From Arthrobacter sp. MAHUQ-56 (lineage in GTDB: Bacteria; Actinomycetota; Actinomycetes; Actinomycetales; Micrococcaceae): DNA of 64,000 bases. Below are positions 33,291-42,151 of the stretch, piece after piece (the first letter of the stretch is position 1; each line of letters starts with the position of its first letter). The stretch covers positions 372,001 through 436,000 of the forward strand of contig NZ_JAIFZQ010000016.1 in the NCBI RefSeq assembly GCF_019710585.1, read 5' to 3'. The notes beneath the pieces are model-generated. The model saw only the letters and a list, made by a program, of their open reading frames with translations. It had not been told where the DNA came from and did no database searches. Made by a program: the position numbers and the translations under genes.

Positions 33291-34530
33291 CGTCAAAGAG
33301 TCCACCGATGTCCTCGTGGTGGGCGGCGGCATGGCCGGGCTGGCCGGAGCGCTGGCACTGCGCGAAAACGGCGCGGACGTCACACTGGTCGAGGTCGCGC
33401 CTGCGTTCGGTGAGGTGGGTGCCGGCCTGCAGATGGCACCCAACGCCTCCCGCGTCCTCAAGCGCTGGGGCCTGCTGGAGAAGGCACTCGAAATCGGCGT
33501 CCAGCCCAAGCACCTGGTGTTCCGCGACGCGGTCACCGGGGAGGAACTGACCCGCCAGACCCTCGGCGGCGAGTTCGAGGAGCGCTACGGTGCCCCGTAC
33601 GTCGTGATCCACCGCAGCGACCTGCACCGGATCCTGCTTGAGGCCTGCCAGGCGGCCGGGGTCACCCTGGTGAACGACGTCCTGGTCCAGAAGGTGGAAA
33701 CCGAGGGGGAGAAGGCCCGCGCCTACACCGCCAAGGGCGAGGTGTTCGAGGCTGATGCCGTCCTGGCCGCGGACGGGCTGAAGTCCACGCTGCGTGCCGG
33801 CGTCGCCAACGACGGTCCCGTCTCCTCGGCCTACGTGGCCTACCGCGGAACCGTGCCGATTACGCCGGAGACGCCGGCCGCCGACCTCGAGGACGTCATC
33901 GTCTACCTCGGACCGAACTGCCACCTGGTGCAGTACCCGCTGCGCAAGGGCGAGCTGCTGAATACCGTGGCTGTCTTCAAGTCCGCGTCCTTTGAACGCG
34001 GTGAAGAGCAGTACGGTGGCGTTGACGAGCTGGAGGCCGCTTACGCCGGCTGCGTCCCGGCCGTGCAGGAAGCACTGAAGAACCTTGCCACCGGCATCCG
34101 CTGGCCCATGTACGACCGCGATCCCATCGAAAACTGGGTTGCGGGCCGGATGGCGCTGATCGGCGACGCCGCCCACCCGATGCTGCAGTACCTGGCCCAG
34201 GGCGCGTGCCAGGCGCTGGAGGACGCCGCCGTGCTCCAGGACGCCACCCGCAGCCGCGTCTTCACGCCCGAAGGCATCGACGCCGGCGCCTGGGAAGCCG
34301 CCTTCCAGGAGTTCAACGAGACCCGCGCCGCCCGCACTGCCCGGGTCCAGCGCACCGCCCGGATCTGGGGCGAGTCCTGGCACGTGGACGGCGTGGCCCG
34401 CGTCCTGCGGAACATGCTGTTCAAGAGCCGCGGCGACAACAACTTCCAGTACAACGACTGGCTGTACGGCCGCGAGGAGCCCGGCGTTCCCGCCGAAGTT
34501 CCGGCCGGCGCCAAGCTCGTGGAAGCCTAA
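33283..34530 (+). CDS. 3-hydroxybenzoate 6-hydroxylase (FAD monooxygenase)
   Basis: A 415-residue group A flavoprotein hydroxylase converting 3-hydroxybenzoate to gentisate with NADH and O2. Visible motifs are the GxGxxG dinucleotide fold VLVVGGGMAGLAGALAL (residues ~9-25), the DG motif AVLAADGLKSTLR and the GD motif ALIGDAAHPMLQYLAQGACQALEDA-type block at ~300. Length, WGESWH and the tail near residues 370-400 agree with the 3HB6H branch rather than salicylate hydroxylase, and the gentisate genes beside it support this. It overlaps the transporter by 8 bases and ends at a strong terminator. Confidence 0.9.
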   Translation: MSNVKESTDVLVVGGGMAGLAGALALRENGADVTLVEVAPAFGEVGAGLQMAPNASRVLKRWGLLEKALEIGVQPKHLVFRDAVTGEELTRQTLGGEFEERYGAPYVVIHRSDLHRILLEACQAAGVTLVNDVLVQKVETEGEKARAYTAKGEVFEADAVLAADGLKSTLRAGVANDGPVSSAYVAYRGTVPITPETPAADLEDVIVYLGPNCHLVQYPLRKGELLNTVAVFKSASFERGEEQYGGVDELEAAYAGCVPAVQEALKNLATGIRWPMYDRDPIENWVAGRMALIGDAAHPMLQYLAQGACQALEDAAVLQDATRSRVFTPEGIDAGAWEAAFQEFNETRAARTARVQRTARIWGESWHVDGVARVLRNMLFKSRGDNNFQYNDWLYGREEPGVPAEVPAGAKLVEA

Positions 34531-34544
34531 GTACCGCTTTAAGG

Positions 34545-34593
34545 GGCGGGCGTACGACGGCGGGTGGCTCCCGCCGTCGTACGCCCGCCTTTT
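34545..34593 (+). terminator. 20-bp perfect hairpin terminator of the hydroxylase operon
   Basis: Bases 34545-34564 pair without mismatch with 34570-34589 around a 5-base loop, followed by TTTT. It lies 14 bases after the 3-hydroxybenzoate 6-hydroxylase stop and insulates the next, minus-strand lacI-type gene. Confidence 0.9.
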
Positions 34594-34655
34594 GCATGGC
34601 TTGGCACCGGCCGAGCTTGCGAGGTCAGGGTGCCGGTGGGGAGCCGTGGATTGGG

Positions 34656-35708
34656 CTAGGCCGGGGCGGGGCCGGTGGACTCCCGGATGGTCAGGTGGGT
34701 GGGCATGACCGCCAACTGCCGGCTGGCGTTTCCGGACAGCGGGTTGAGCTGGGCCAGCAGCATGGACACCGCCACCCTGCCGGCCTGTTCTATCGGGCTG
34801 GAGATGGTGGTCAGCGGGGGATTGCAGAAATCGGCACCGAAAATGTCATCCGATCCGATGATGCTCATGTCCTCAGGGACCCTGATGCCACGGGCTTTCA
34901 GGCGCTGGAGCATGCCGATGGCCAGCAGGTCGTTGAAGACAATGCAGCCTGTGGCGCCGGTCCGGACCGCGGCGTCCGCGGCGGCGGCTCCCGAGGTCGT
35001 CTTGGGGGCGTAGGGGCCGATCCGGTGGACCTCCATGCCGCGCTTGGTTGCATCCTCCTCGAAGACCTTCCACCGCATCTGGTTCGACCAGGAAGTGGGC
35101 GGGCCGGCGACGTAGCAGACCTTGTGATGTCCCAGCGAGGCAAGATGCTCCAGGGCCTGGATGATGGCGGACGGCGTATCGATCATGACCGTGGGGGCGC
35201 TGGTGGACGCCCGGTTGAACGTCACCAGGGGCTGTGACTGCGAAACCTCCGCCAACTGTGCGTCCGTCAGGCGCGAGGCGGCAAGGATGAACCCGTCGGC
35301 GGACTTGCGCATTTTGTGCAGCGCATCCAGCTCCATCTCGCTTGACTCCTCGGTGTCCACCAGGAGCTGGGTGACGCCTGCGGCTTTGAGCTGGTGCTGG
35401 GTGCCGCGGATGATATCGAAGTAGAACGGGTTGGTGATGTCGGGAACCAGGACCGCCACGGCATTGGTCCGTCCCGAGCTCAGTCCCTGTGCCTGGGAGC
35501 TCGGTACGTAGTTCAGTTCCGCTGCCGCCTCTTCGATCCGGGCCCTTGTGCGTGGGTTGACCCGCTCCGGGCGCGAAAGTGCCCGTGACACCGTGGACGT
35601 TGCCACTCCTGCCAGTTCCGCGACGTCCCGGATGGTTGGGTGGCGCTCCCGCTGGGCGCCCGCGCCACTCCCGGCCGCGGTTGACGCCTTGGTTGCTGGG
35701 TCTGCCAT
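34656..35708 (-). CDS. LacI-family regulator of the uronate operon
   Basis: A 350-residue LacI protein. After a short flexible leader the DNA-binding head reads PTIRDVAELAGVATSTVSRALS (about residues 24-45) with the hinge helix near LNYVPSSQAQGLSS. The periplasmic-binding-like ligand domain follows (VAVLVPDITNPFYFDII, GCIVFNDLLAIGMLQ). It is divergent from the ABC importer/uronate operon, whose promoter carries the nested TGGCAA/TTGCCA array expected of such a protein. It probably represses in the absence of a sugar or uronide. ATG 35708 has AAAGG upstream; the frame is open for 31 codons further upstream. Confidence 0.9.
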   Translation of the reverse strand: MADPATKASTAAGSGAGAQRERHPTIRDVAELAGVATSTVSRALSRPERVNPRTRARIEEAAAELNYVPSSQAQGLSSGRTNAVAVLVPDITNPFYFDIIRGTQHQLKAAGVTQLLVDTEESSEMELDALHKMRKSADGFILAASRLTDAQLAEVSQSQPLVTFNRASTSAPTVMIDTPSAIIQALEHLASLGHHKVCYVAGPPTSWSNQMRWKVFEEDATKRGMEVHRIGPYAPKTTSGAAAADAAVRTGATGCIVFNDLLAIGMLQRLKARGIRVPEDMSIIGSDDIFGADFCNPPLTTISSPIEQAGRVAVSMLLAQLNPLSGNASRQLAVMPTHLTIRESTGPAPA

Positions 35709-35804
35709 CGCTGCGGACCTTTCCTCGCGGACCGGCTGGGCCGGCCAAATGGGGTGTCCGGGGCTGCCCGCCACGGATACCTGATGCATCAATATGAGCA
35801 TTTA

Positions 35805-35853
35805 TGGCAACTTTTGGCAACCGCTTGCCACACGCTTGCCAGCTTCCTAGACT
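35805..35853 (+). promoter_or_regulatory. LacI-type operator array and promoter of the uronate operon
   Basis: Four half-sites occur in order: TGGCAA (35805-35810), TGGCAA (35815-35820), TTGCCA (35825-35830), TTGCCA (35836-35841). The inner pair makes TGGCAACCGCTTGCCA with the central CG typical of LacI sites, and the outer pair encloses it. TTGCCA at 35825-35830 plus TAGACT (35848-35853, 17-base spacing) is a good promoter, so the regulator would cover the -35. Confidence 0.78.
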
Positions 35854-35928
35854 GGCATTCGAGTCGCCTGCAGTGATTTCCGCCACAGGACGGATGTGGC
35901 CATGTGGGTGTCCTAGAGGAGAAAAACA

Positions 35929-37293
35929 ATGAGGTTTAAATCGACTACTGGGCTTGCGGCGATCGTCACGGCTGCAGCGCTCGCCTTGACCGGTTGTGGA
36001 TCCGGAGGCTCCGGAACCGGCGGCGGAGGTTCAACCAACGCCGATGGGAAAGTGGACGGCACAGGCAAGACGCTCAACGTCCTGGTGGGTGTCCTGCCGC
36101 AGTATCCCGAGCAGCAGAAGCAGTGGCAGAGCGACATCGCCGCGAAGTTCAAGGCCGAGACCGGGGCGGACGTCAAGTTTGAAACCTTCGCTTCGGCCAA
36201 CGATGAGCTCACCCGCATCCAGACTTCTGTAGTGTCAGGCCAGGGCCCGGATATCTACGGGCTGGGCACTACCTTCACTCCCACGGCCTATGCCACCAAG
36301 GCCTTCGTCACCCTCTCCGAGGACGACTGGAAGAAAGTGGGCGGCAAGGACCGCTTCAACCAGGCCGCGCTCGGCATTTCCGGCCCGGACAAGGACCACC
36401 AGGCAGGCATCCCCTTCGTCAGCCGCCCATTCGTGATGGCCTACAACAAGGACATCCTGGCCGCTGCCGGCATCGACAAGCCTGCCACCAGCTGGGACGA
36501 ACTGGCGGCGCAGGCCAAGAAGATGACCAACGGCGACACCTACGGCATCGCCACCGGCTACAAGGACAACTACGATCCCTGGAAGTTCATCTGGGCCATG
36601 TCCGTGCAGGCCGGCAACCCGCTGGTCGACGGAAACAAGCTGAAGATGGACGATCCCGCCGTGAAGAAGGCGTACCAGACCTACTTCGGGTGGCTGACCG
36701 AGGACAAAGTCGTTGACCCCGCCTCTGTCGGCTGGAGCAACAGCAACGCCGTGGCCGCCTTCGCCAGCGGCAAGGCCGGCTACCTGATGATGACCACTGC
36801 CACCTCTATCCCCACGCTCGATAAGTCGGCCATTGCCGGCAAATACGAGTACACCCTGATGCCCACCATCGCCCCCGGTGAGACGCAGTCCAAGTCCGAC
36901 TCCGAGGCAGCCAGCATCCTCTCGGGCGACAACCTGGTGGTCGCGGACTACTCCAAGCAGAAGGACCTGGCCTTCGCCTACATCAAGCTGATCACCTCCA
37001 AGGAAGAGCAGCTGAACTACCAGAAGACCTTCGGTGACCTTCCGGCCAACGCCGAAGCCCTCGCCAGCCTGACGGACCCCAAGCTCAAGCCAATGGCTGA
37101 CGCCGCCGCCAAGTCCAAGGCCACGCCCTTCACCGGTGCCTGGGGCGACATCCAGCTTGCCCTCCTCAACGTCACCGTCCAGTCCGTCCCGGACCTGGCG
37201 GCCGGAAAGGTGGACGAGTCCGCCCTCGAATCAAGGATCAAGGACGCCCAGAACAAGGGCCAGGCTTCCCTGGACCGGGCCTCCAAGGGATAA
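35929..37293 (+). CDS. sugar ABC transporter substrate-binding lipoprotein
   Basis: A 454-residue family 1 solute-binding protein. The signal peptide ends in the lipobox ALTGCGSGG (Cys at ~24), so it is lipid-anchored outside the membrane. The mature domain has LNVLVGVLPQYPEQQKQWQS, FVSRPFVMAYNKDILAAAGIDKP and SSAVAAFASGKAGYLMMTTA-type carbohydrate-binding blocks. It is the first gene of the operon and is 6 bases from the MalF-like permease gene. The gene set downstream points to a uronic-acid-containing oligosaccharide or glycoside as ligand, but the sequence does not show this. The ATPase is not in the operon, so a shared MsiK-like ATPase is likely. Confidence 0.9.
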   Translation: MRFKSTTGLAAIVTAAALALTGCGSGGSGTGGGGSTNADGKVDGTGKTLNVLVGVLPQYPEQQKQWQSDIAAKFKAETGADVKFETFASANDELTRIQTSVVSGQGPDIYGLGTTFTPTAYATKAFVTLSEDDWKKVGGKDRFNQAALGISGPDKDHQAGIPFVSRPFVMAYNKDILAAAGIDKPATSWDELAAQAKKMTNGDTYGIATGYKDNYDPWKFIWAMSVQAGNPLVDGNKLKMDDPAVKKAYQTYFGWLTEDKVVDPASVGWSNSNAVAAFASGKAGYLMMTTATSIPTLDKSAIAGKYEYTLMPTIAPGETQSKSDSEAASILSGDNLVVADYSKQKDLAFAYIKLITSKEEQLNYQKTFGDLPANAEALASLTDPKLKPMADAAAKSKATPFTGAWGDIQLALLNVTVQSVPDLAAGKVDESALESRIKDAQNKGQASLDRASKG

Positions 37294-37299
37294 GTTCCG

Positions 37300-38307
37300 A
37301 TGTCAACCGACGCCTCACATGAAGTCCGGCCTGCGGCGGATACCGCCGCAGGCCGGGCGCCCCGGAACGACGACGCCGGGCAGCAGCCGGGCCACAAGGG
37401 CGGACTCCGCCGCAAGGGCCTGAGCGAACGCAACCGCCCGCTCTGGATGCTCATCCCCGGCGGGGCCCTGATGATCATCATCATCGTGGTCCCGCTCCTG
37501 CTGGGCATCTACATGTCCGCCCTCAACCTGGACCAGTACACCCTCCGGAAGTGGATCAGCTCGCCGTTCATCGGCGTGGAAAACTTCGTCGAAGCGGTAA
37601 CCGATTCCCCACTGCTGCACGCCGTCTGGCTGAGCGTCAGCTATTCGCTGCTCGCCATGGTGGTGACGTTGCCCCTGGGCATCGCCGCCGCGGTGGCCAC
37701 CCAGAACGCCTTCAAGGGCCGGGCATTGATCCGCTCGGTCTTCCTCATCCCGTATGTCCTCCCGTCCTTCGTGGTGGCAACCGTCTGGCGGACCATGCTC
37801 CAGCCCGGCGGGATCGTGGACGAGGCCCTTGCCACCGTGGGGATCCACGTTGGGCTGTGGCTTAACGGCCCCCAGACCTTCTGGACGCTGGTCCTGGTCC
37901 AGATCTGGGCCTCCTGGCCGTTCATCTACCTCCTGGCACTCTCCGGGCTCCAGTCCGTTGACCACGAAGTGCACGAAGCCTCGGCACTGGATGGGGCGCT
38001 GTGGTGGAACAAGCTGCGGTACGTGATCTTCCCCTACCTGAAGGGCCCACTGGCGCTGGCCTTCCTGATCGGCATGCTGCACCACATCAACAACTTCACC
38101 CTGCCGTTCGTGCTGTTCGGCGTCCCGGCCCCGGCCGACGTCGAAGTCCTGCCCATCCTGACCTACGTGACCAGCTTCCAGAGCTTCCGCTTCGGGCTGA
38201 GCGCGGCGATGGCCTTCATCTCCCTGGTGCTCATCGCCATCCCGCTGTTCGTCTACCTCCGCGCCGTGAAGCTTGACGACGCCGAAACACCAGGAGCCAA
38301 GAAATGA
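37300..38307 (+). CDS. sugar ABC transporter permease, MalF type
   Basis: A 335-residue inner-membrane permease with six transmembrane helices after a ~45-residue cytoplasmic N-terminus. The coupling helix EAA motif appears as HEASALDGALWWNKLRYVIFP (E-A-A-like, with G at its usual position). It pairs with the following MalG-type permease, which overlaps it by 4 bases. Together they should form the channel for the substrate delivered by the lipoprotein encoded upstream. Confidence 0.9.
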   Translation: MSTDASHEVRPAADTAAGRAPRNDDAGQQPGHKGGLRRKGLSERNRPLWMLIPGGALMIIIIVVPLLLGIYMSALNLDQYTLRKWISSPFIGVENFVEAVTDSPLLHAVWLSVSYSLLAMVVTLPLGIAAAVATQNAFKGRALIRSVFLIPYVLPSFVVATVWRTMLQPGGIVDEALATVGIHVGLWLNGPQTFWTLVLVQIWASWPFIYLLALSGLQSVDHEVHEASALDGALWWNKLRYVIFPYLKGPLALAFLIGMLHHINNFTLPFVLFGVPAPADVEVLPILTYVTSFQSFRFGLSAAMAFISLVLIAIPLFVYLRAVKLDDAETPGAKK

Positions 38308-39227
38308 GCACCACGACAGCCACACGGCACCGTGCGCCCACGACAGACATTCCGCGTCCGGGTTCACACCGCCAGCACGAGGTGCTGCGGCTGCTCCCGA
38401 ACCCGCTGCTGATCTTCGTCCTGTTGTTCCTGGGCGCCATGGTCCTGATTCCGTTGCTGTACATCTTCCTGGCCTCCCTGAACTCGGACATCGGCGTAGC
38501 CAACGGCGAGTTCTGGCCGTCCACGGTCACGTTCGAGAACTACTCGAAGATCTGGACCAGCGTTGGCCTGGCCACCGGCCTGACCAACAGCGTGCTGGTG
38601 GCGGGCGCAACCGCTGTGGTCTCCGCCGCGATGTCAGTCTCCACCGCCTTCGTGCTGGTCCGCTACACCTTCCGCGGCAGGCTGACCATCCTGCGGGGCC
38701 TCCTGGCACTGCAGTCCGTTCCGGGCACCCTGATGGTGCTGCCCGTGTTCGTCCTGTTCTCCTCGGCGGCGACGTACCTCGGCATCCAGGTCATCGGAAC
38801 CCAATGGGGCTTGTTCGTCACCTACCTGACCTTCGCCATGCCGTTCTCCACCTGGGTGATGGTCACCTACCTCCGCGGGCTTCCCAAGGAACTCGAAGAG
38901 GCAGCAAGGATCGACGGCGCGTCCAACCTGGGAGTGCTCTTCCGCATCATCCTGCCGCTGAGCTGGCCCGGGATCGTTGTCTCCGGCATCTTCGCGTTCC
39001 TGCTCGGCTGGAACGACGTGCTGTTCGCCTCGGTGATGACGCGCCCCGAAAGCCAGACCGCCGCCGTCGCCCTCCAAATCTTCGGCGCTTCGCAGGAAGG
39101 CGGCGCGATCCCGTACTACGGCCAGATGATGGCGGCGGCGCTGGTGTGCGCCGCTCCCGTGGTCATTCTTTACCTGATTTTCCAGCGTTACCTAGTAGGC
39201 GGGCTGACCGCCGGAGGAGTTAAATAA
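38304..39227 (+). CDS. sugar ABC transporter permease, MalG type
   Basis: A 307-residue permease with six transmembrane helices. The EAA motif ELEEAARIDGASNLGVLFRI is intact. ATG 38304 overlaps the MalF stop by 4 bases. The end of the gene contains the Shine-Dalgarno AGGAGG for the next gene, 2 bases away, so transport and catabolic genes are in one transcript. Confidence 0.92.
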   Translation: MSTTTATRHRAPTTDIPRPGSHRQHEVLRLLPNPLLIFVLLFLGAMVLIPLLYIFLASLNSDIGVANGEFWPSTVTFENYSKIWTSVGLATGLTNSVLVAGATAVVSAAMSVSTAFVLVRYTFRGRLTILRGLLALQSVPGTLMVLPVFVLFSSAATYLGIQVIGTQWGLFVTYLTFAMPFSTWVMVTYLRGLPKELEEAARIDGASNLGVLFRIILPLSWPGIVVSGIFAFLLGWNDVLFASVMTRPESQTAAVALQIFGASQEGGAIPYYGQMMAAALVCAAPVVILYLIFQRYLVGGLTAGGVK

Positions 39228-39229
39228 CC

Positions 39230-40078
39230 ATGGTTTCGACCACCTCGGTCACCTGGCAGCTGTCAGGCTTCGGCGACGAGATCGACGACGACCCCGCAGT
39301 CCAGATCGCAGTGCTGCAGGCCCTCGGCGCCAACCACATCGAAGTCCGCAGCGCCTGGGGCACCAACATCGTGGACCTCAGCGACGAACAGCTCCAGGCC
39401 CTCGCGTCCCTCCTGGCGGAGAAAGGCATGAAGGTCTCGGCCATCGCTTCCCCTATCGGGAAGGTGGATGTCAGCCTCCCCGTGGAGCACGAGGTGGAGC
39501 GGCTGCGCCGGGCGGTCAATGCCGCCAAGGTGCTGGGCGCCAAGTACATCCGGATCTTCTCCTTCTATTACGGGGAATCAGTGCAGGTGGAAAGCATCCG
39601 GGACGACGTCATGGAACGCATGCGGGCCCTGGCCGATGTTGCCGAGGAAGCCGGCGTGATCCTGCTGCATGAGAACGAGAAGGACATCTTCGGGGACACC
39701 CCCGACCGCGTTCTGGACATCATCGAGACCGTCAACTCGCCCGCCTTGAAGGTGGCCTGGGATGCCGCGAACTTCGTCCAGGTGGGCGTGAAGCCCTTCG
39801 ACGAAGGCTACGCGAAACTCCGCCCGCACCTGGAGTACCTCCAGGTCAAGGACGCCCTCTTTTCCAATGGCCACGTGAAGCCCGCCGGTGAAGGCGACGG
39901 AGACGTGCTCAAGACCGTGGAGGCCCTCAAGAACGACGGCTACCAAGGATTCGCTTCCCTTGAACCGCATCTCGCCGGAGCCCACGGGCTGGGCGGATTC
40001 TCCGGCCCCACCGCCTTCGGCATCGCAGCACGCGCCTTCGCAAAAGTCACCGCAGAAGCAGGAGTCCAGACCGCATGA
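39230..40078 (+). CDS. sugar phosphate isomerase/epimerase-type TIM barrel protein (first)
   Basis: A 282-residue xylose-isomerase-like TIM barrel (AP endonuclease family 2 fold). Typical strands are visible: NHIEVRSAWG, KVSAIASPIGKVD, GVILLHENEKDIFGDTP with a metal-ligand Glu, and LKVAWDAANFVQVG with an Asp. The fold is shared by 3-keto-sugar lyases/epimerases and inositol enzymes, so the reaction is open. It lies between the permeases and the Gfo/Idh/MocA gene, which overlaps it by 4 bases; a second TIM-barrel protein follows. The tandem resembles sets that remove or rearrange an oxidised sugar. Confidence 0.82.
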   Translation: MVSTTSVTWQLSGFGDEIDDDPAVQIAVLQALGANHIEVRSAWGTNIVDLSDEQLQALASLLAEKGMKVSAIASPIGKVDVSLPVEHEVERLRRAVNAAKVLGAKYIRIFSFYYGESVQVESIRDDVMERMRALADVAEEAGVILLHENEKDIFGDTPDRVLDIIETVNSPALKVAWDAANFVQVGVKPFDEGYAKLRPHLEYLQVKDALFSNGHVKPAGEGDGDVLKTVEALKNDGYQGFASLEPHLAGAHGLGGFSGPTAFGIAARAFAKVTAEAGVQTA

Positions 40079-41238
40079 GCACCCTTAACGTAGCCATCAC
40101 CGGATGCGGAACCATCGGCCGTACGCACGCCGTTGCCCTGCGGGAGTTCCCGGACGTCCGCATCGTGGCCCTGGTGGATGCCATTCCCGAGGCGGCCGAA
40201 GCGCTCGCCGACTTCATCGAGAAGCAGGGCGGCGAGCGGCCAGCCCTTTACACCACCCAGGCGGACGCCTTCGCTGCCGAGGACATCCACCTCGTGGCCC
40301 TGGCCACCCCCAGCGGCCTGCACATCCAGCAGAGCCTGGAGGTCCTCGCCGCCGGCAAGCACGTGGTGATCGAAAAGCCCCTCGACGTCGACCTCAGCCG
40401 CGCGCAGGAAATCGAAGCCGCCGCCAAGGAGGCAGCCAGCAAGGGCATCGTCGCCTCGGTCATCAGCCAGCACCGGTTCGACCAGGCCAGCGTCGCCGTC
40501 TCCACGGCCATCGCCAACGGCCGCTTCGGCAAACTGACCTCGGCCATCGCCTCCGTTGCCTGGTGGCGCAGCCAGGGGTACTACGACTCCGGCGACTGGC
40601 GCGGCACCTGGGCCATGGACGGTGGCGGCGCGCTGATGAACCAGGGCGTCCACACCGTGGACCTCCTCCTGTGGTTCATGGGCCGGCCCGTGGAAATCTT
40701 TGCGCACACGGCGCGGCTCGCCCACGAACGGATCGAGGTGGAGGACACGGCCGTAGCCACCGTCACCTTCGAAAACGGCGGCCTGGCGGTCCTGCACGCC
40801 ACCACCGCCGCCTACCCGGGGCTGACCGTCCGCGTTCAGCTGATGGGATCCGAAGGTTCGGCGGTGGTGGACAACGACCGCCTGCAGTACTTCCACAGCA
40901 GCGACGCTGGCGGCGCGTCCGCGGACATGGGCCTCCAGGGCGGGGGCAACCAAGCGGAACAGGAACTGGCCAAGTACCCGGAGGAGGACTACAAAGCGGC
41001 CGACCCCACGGTTTACCCCGCGGGCCATGTCCGGCAGTACCGGGACATCCTGGCCGCCGTCGCGGGCGGAAAACAGCCAGGCGTCACCGTCAGCGACGCC
41101 GTCAACGCCCTCGCCGCTGTGCGGTCCGTTTACGTCTCAGCCACCCTCGGCCAGCCCGTCCTCTTCGAGGATGTCCTGGCCGGCAAGTACAACGACCTCG
41201 AAGTCCGCACCGGCAGCACCGCGGCAGAAAGCGCCTGA
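40075..41238 (+). CDS. Gfo/Idh/MocA-family sugar oxidoreductase
   Basis: A 387-residue NAD(P)-dependent dehydrogenase. The Rossmann domain (residues 1-125) begins VAITGCGTIGRTHAVAL and carries VVIEKPLDVD with the EKP catalytic Lys. The C-terminal domain shows WRGTWAMDGGGALMNQGVHTVDLL, whose G-x-x-x-x-x-x-H segment is typical of the branch acting on C3 of (UDP-)glucuronic acid-like sugars and on glycosides. The substrate is unknown. It sits between two TIM-barrel proteins in the same operon and could produce a 3-keto intermediate. ATG 40075 overlaps the previous stop by 4 bases. Confidence 0.88.
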   Translation: MSTLNVAITGCGTIGRTHAVALREFPDVRIVALVDAIPEAAEALADFIEKQGGERPALYTTQADAFAAEDIHLVALATPSGLHIQQSLEVLAAGKHVVIEKPLDVDLSRAQEIEAAAKEAASKGIVASVISQHRFDQASVAVSTAIANGRFGKLTSAIASVAWWRSQGYYDSGDWRGTWAMDGGGALMNQGVHTVDLLLWFMGRPVEIFAHTARLAHERIEVEDTAVATVTFENGGLAVLHATTAAYPGLTVRVQLMGSEGSAVVDNDRLQYFHSSDAGGASADMGLQGGGNQAEQELAKYPEEDYKAADPTVYPAGHVRQYRDILAAVAGGKQPGVTVSDAVNALAAVRSVYVSATLGQPVLFEDVLAGKYNDLEVRTGSTAAESA

Positions 41239-41242
41239 GGCC

Positions 41243-42148
41243 ATGAAGTTTTCAGTATTTACGGCATCAACCCCCGAATGGACCCCCGAAGAGGCAGTGG
41301 AACACCTCGCCGCCCAGGGCTGGGACGGCGTCGAATGGCGCATCACCGATCAGGCCGACGCCGCCGAGCCGGGCTTCTGGGCCGGCAACAGGGCCACGGT
41401 CCCGCTCACCGGCATGGAAGAGAACCTGCAGCGCATCGCCGCCATCACCGCTGACGCCGGCCTGGAGTTCTCCGGCATCGGCGGGTACGCGCGGTGCGAC
41501 AACCACGCGGACGTGGACCGGATGCTGGCCGCCACCGCCGCGCTGGGTGCGGGCCAGGTCCGCGTGACCACGCCACCGCTGGGCACCGCTGCCTGGGGTA
41601 ACGAACCGGCCAGCGGCACGCCCTACCCGGAGCTCTTCGAGGGAGCCCGCCGCGACTTTGAGTGGATCGCCGAACGGGCAGCCCACCATGGCGTGAAGGC
41701 CCTCGTGGAGCTGCACCACCGCACCATCACCGCTTCGGCATCCTCCGCGCTTCGCCTGCTGGACGGGCTGGATCCCCGCCACGTGGGGGTCATCCACGAC
41801 CTGGGCAACCTGCTGATCGAAGGCCAGGAGGACTACCTCCCGGCGTTCGAGCTCCTCGGCGACTACCTGGCGCACGTGCACGTCAAGAACGCCGTGTGGG
41901 TCGACAGCGGCGAGACCGACGAATCCGGCGCCGCCATATACCGCAACGAGTGGGCCCCGCTTCGCTCGGGCCAAGGCAGCGTGCTGCAGTACTTCAAGGC
42001 GCTCGCCGCCTTCGGCTACGACGGCTGGGTGACCGTGGAGGACTTCTCCACGGAGCTGCCACTGGCCGAGCGCACGGCAGGCAACCTCGACTACCTCCGC
42101 TCCACCGCGGCCCTGGCAGGGCTCTCCGTCGCGGCCGGGAGGCGTTGA
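41243..42148 (+). CDS. sugar phosphate isomerase/epimerase-type TIM barrel protein (second)
   Basis: A 301-residue TIM barrel related in fold, but not closely in sequence, to the product of 39230-40078. Visible blocks are MKFSVFTASTPEWTPEEA, AQGWDGVEWRITD, VKALVELHHRTITASASSA with metal-type Glu/His, HVGVIHDLGNLLI and DYLAHVHVKNAVWV with His ligands, which is a full set of likely metal ligands. ATG 41243 follows the oxidoreductase stop by 4 bases. It is probably the partner that acts on the oxidised sugar. The uronate genes begin 4 bases downstream. Confidence 0.82.
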   Translation: MKFSVFTASTPEWTPEEAVEHLAAQGWDGVEWRITDQADAAEPGFWAGNRATVPLTGMEENLQRIAAITADAGLEFSGIGGYARCDNHADVDRMLAATAALGAGQVRVTTPPLGTAAWGNEPASGTPYPELFEGARRDFEWIAERAAHHGVKALVELHHRTITASASSALRLLDGLDPRHVGVIHDLGNLLIEGQEDYLPAFELLGDYLAHVHVKNAVWVDSGETDESGAAIYRNEWAPLRSGQGSVLQYFKALAAFGYDGWVTVEDFSTELPLAERTAGNLDYLRSTAALAGLSVAAGRR

Positions 42149-42151
42149 GCC

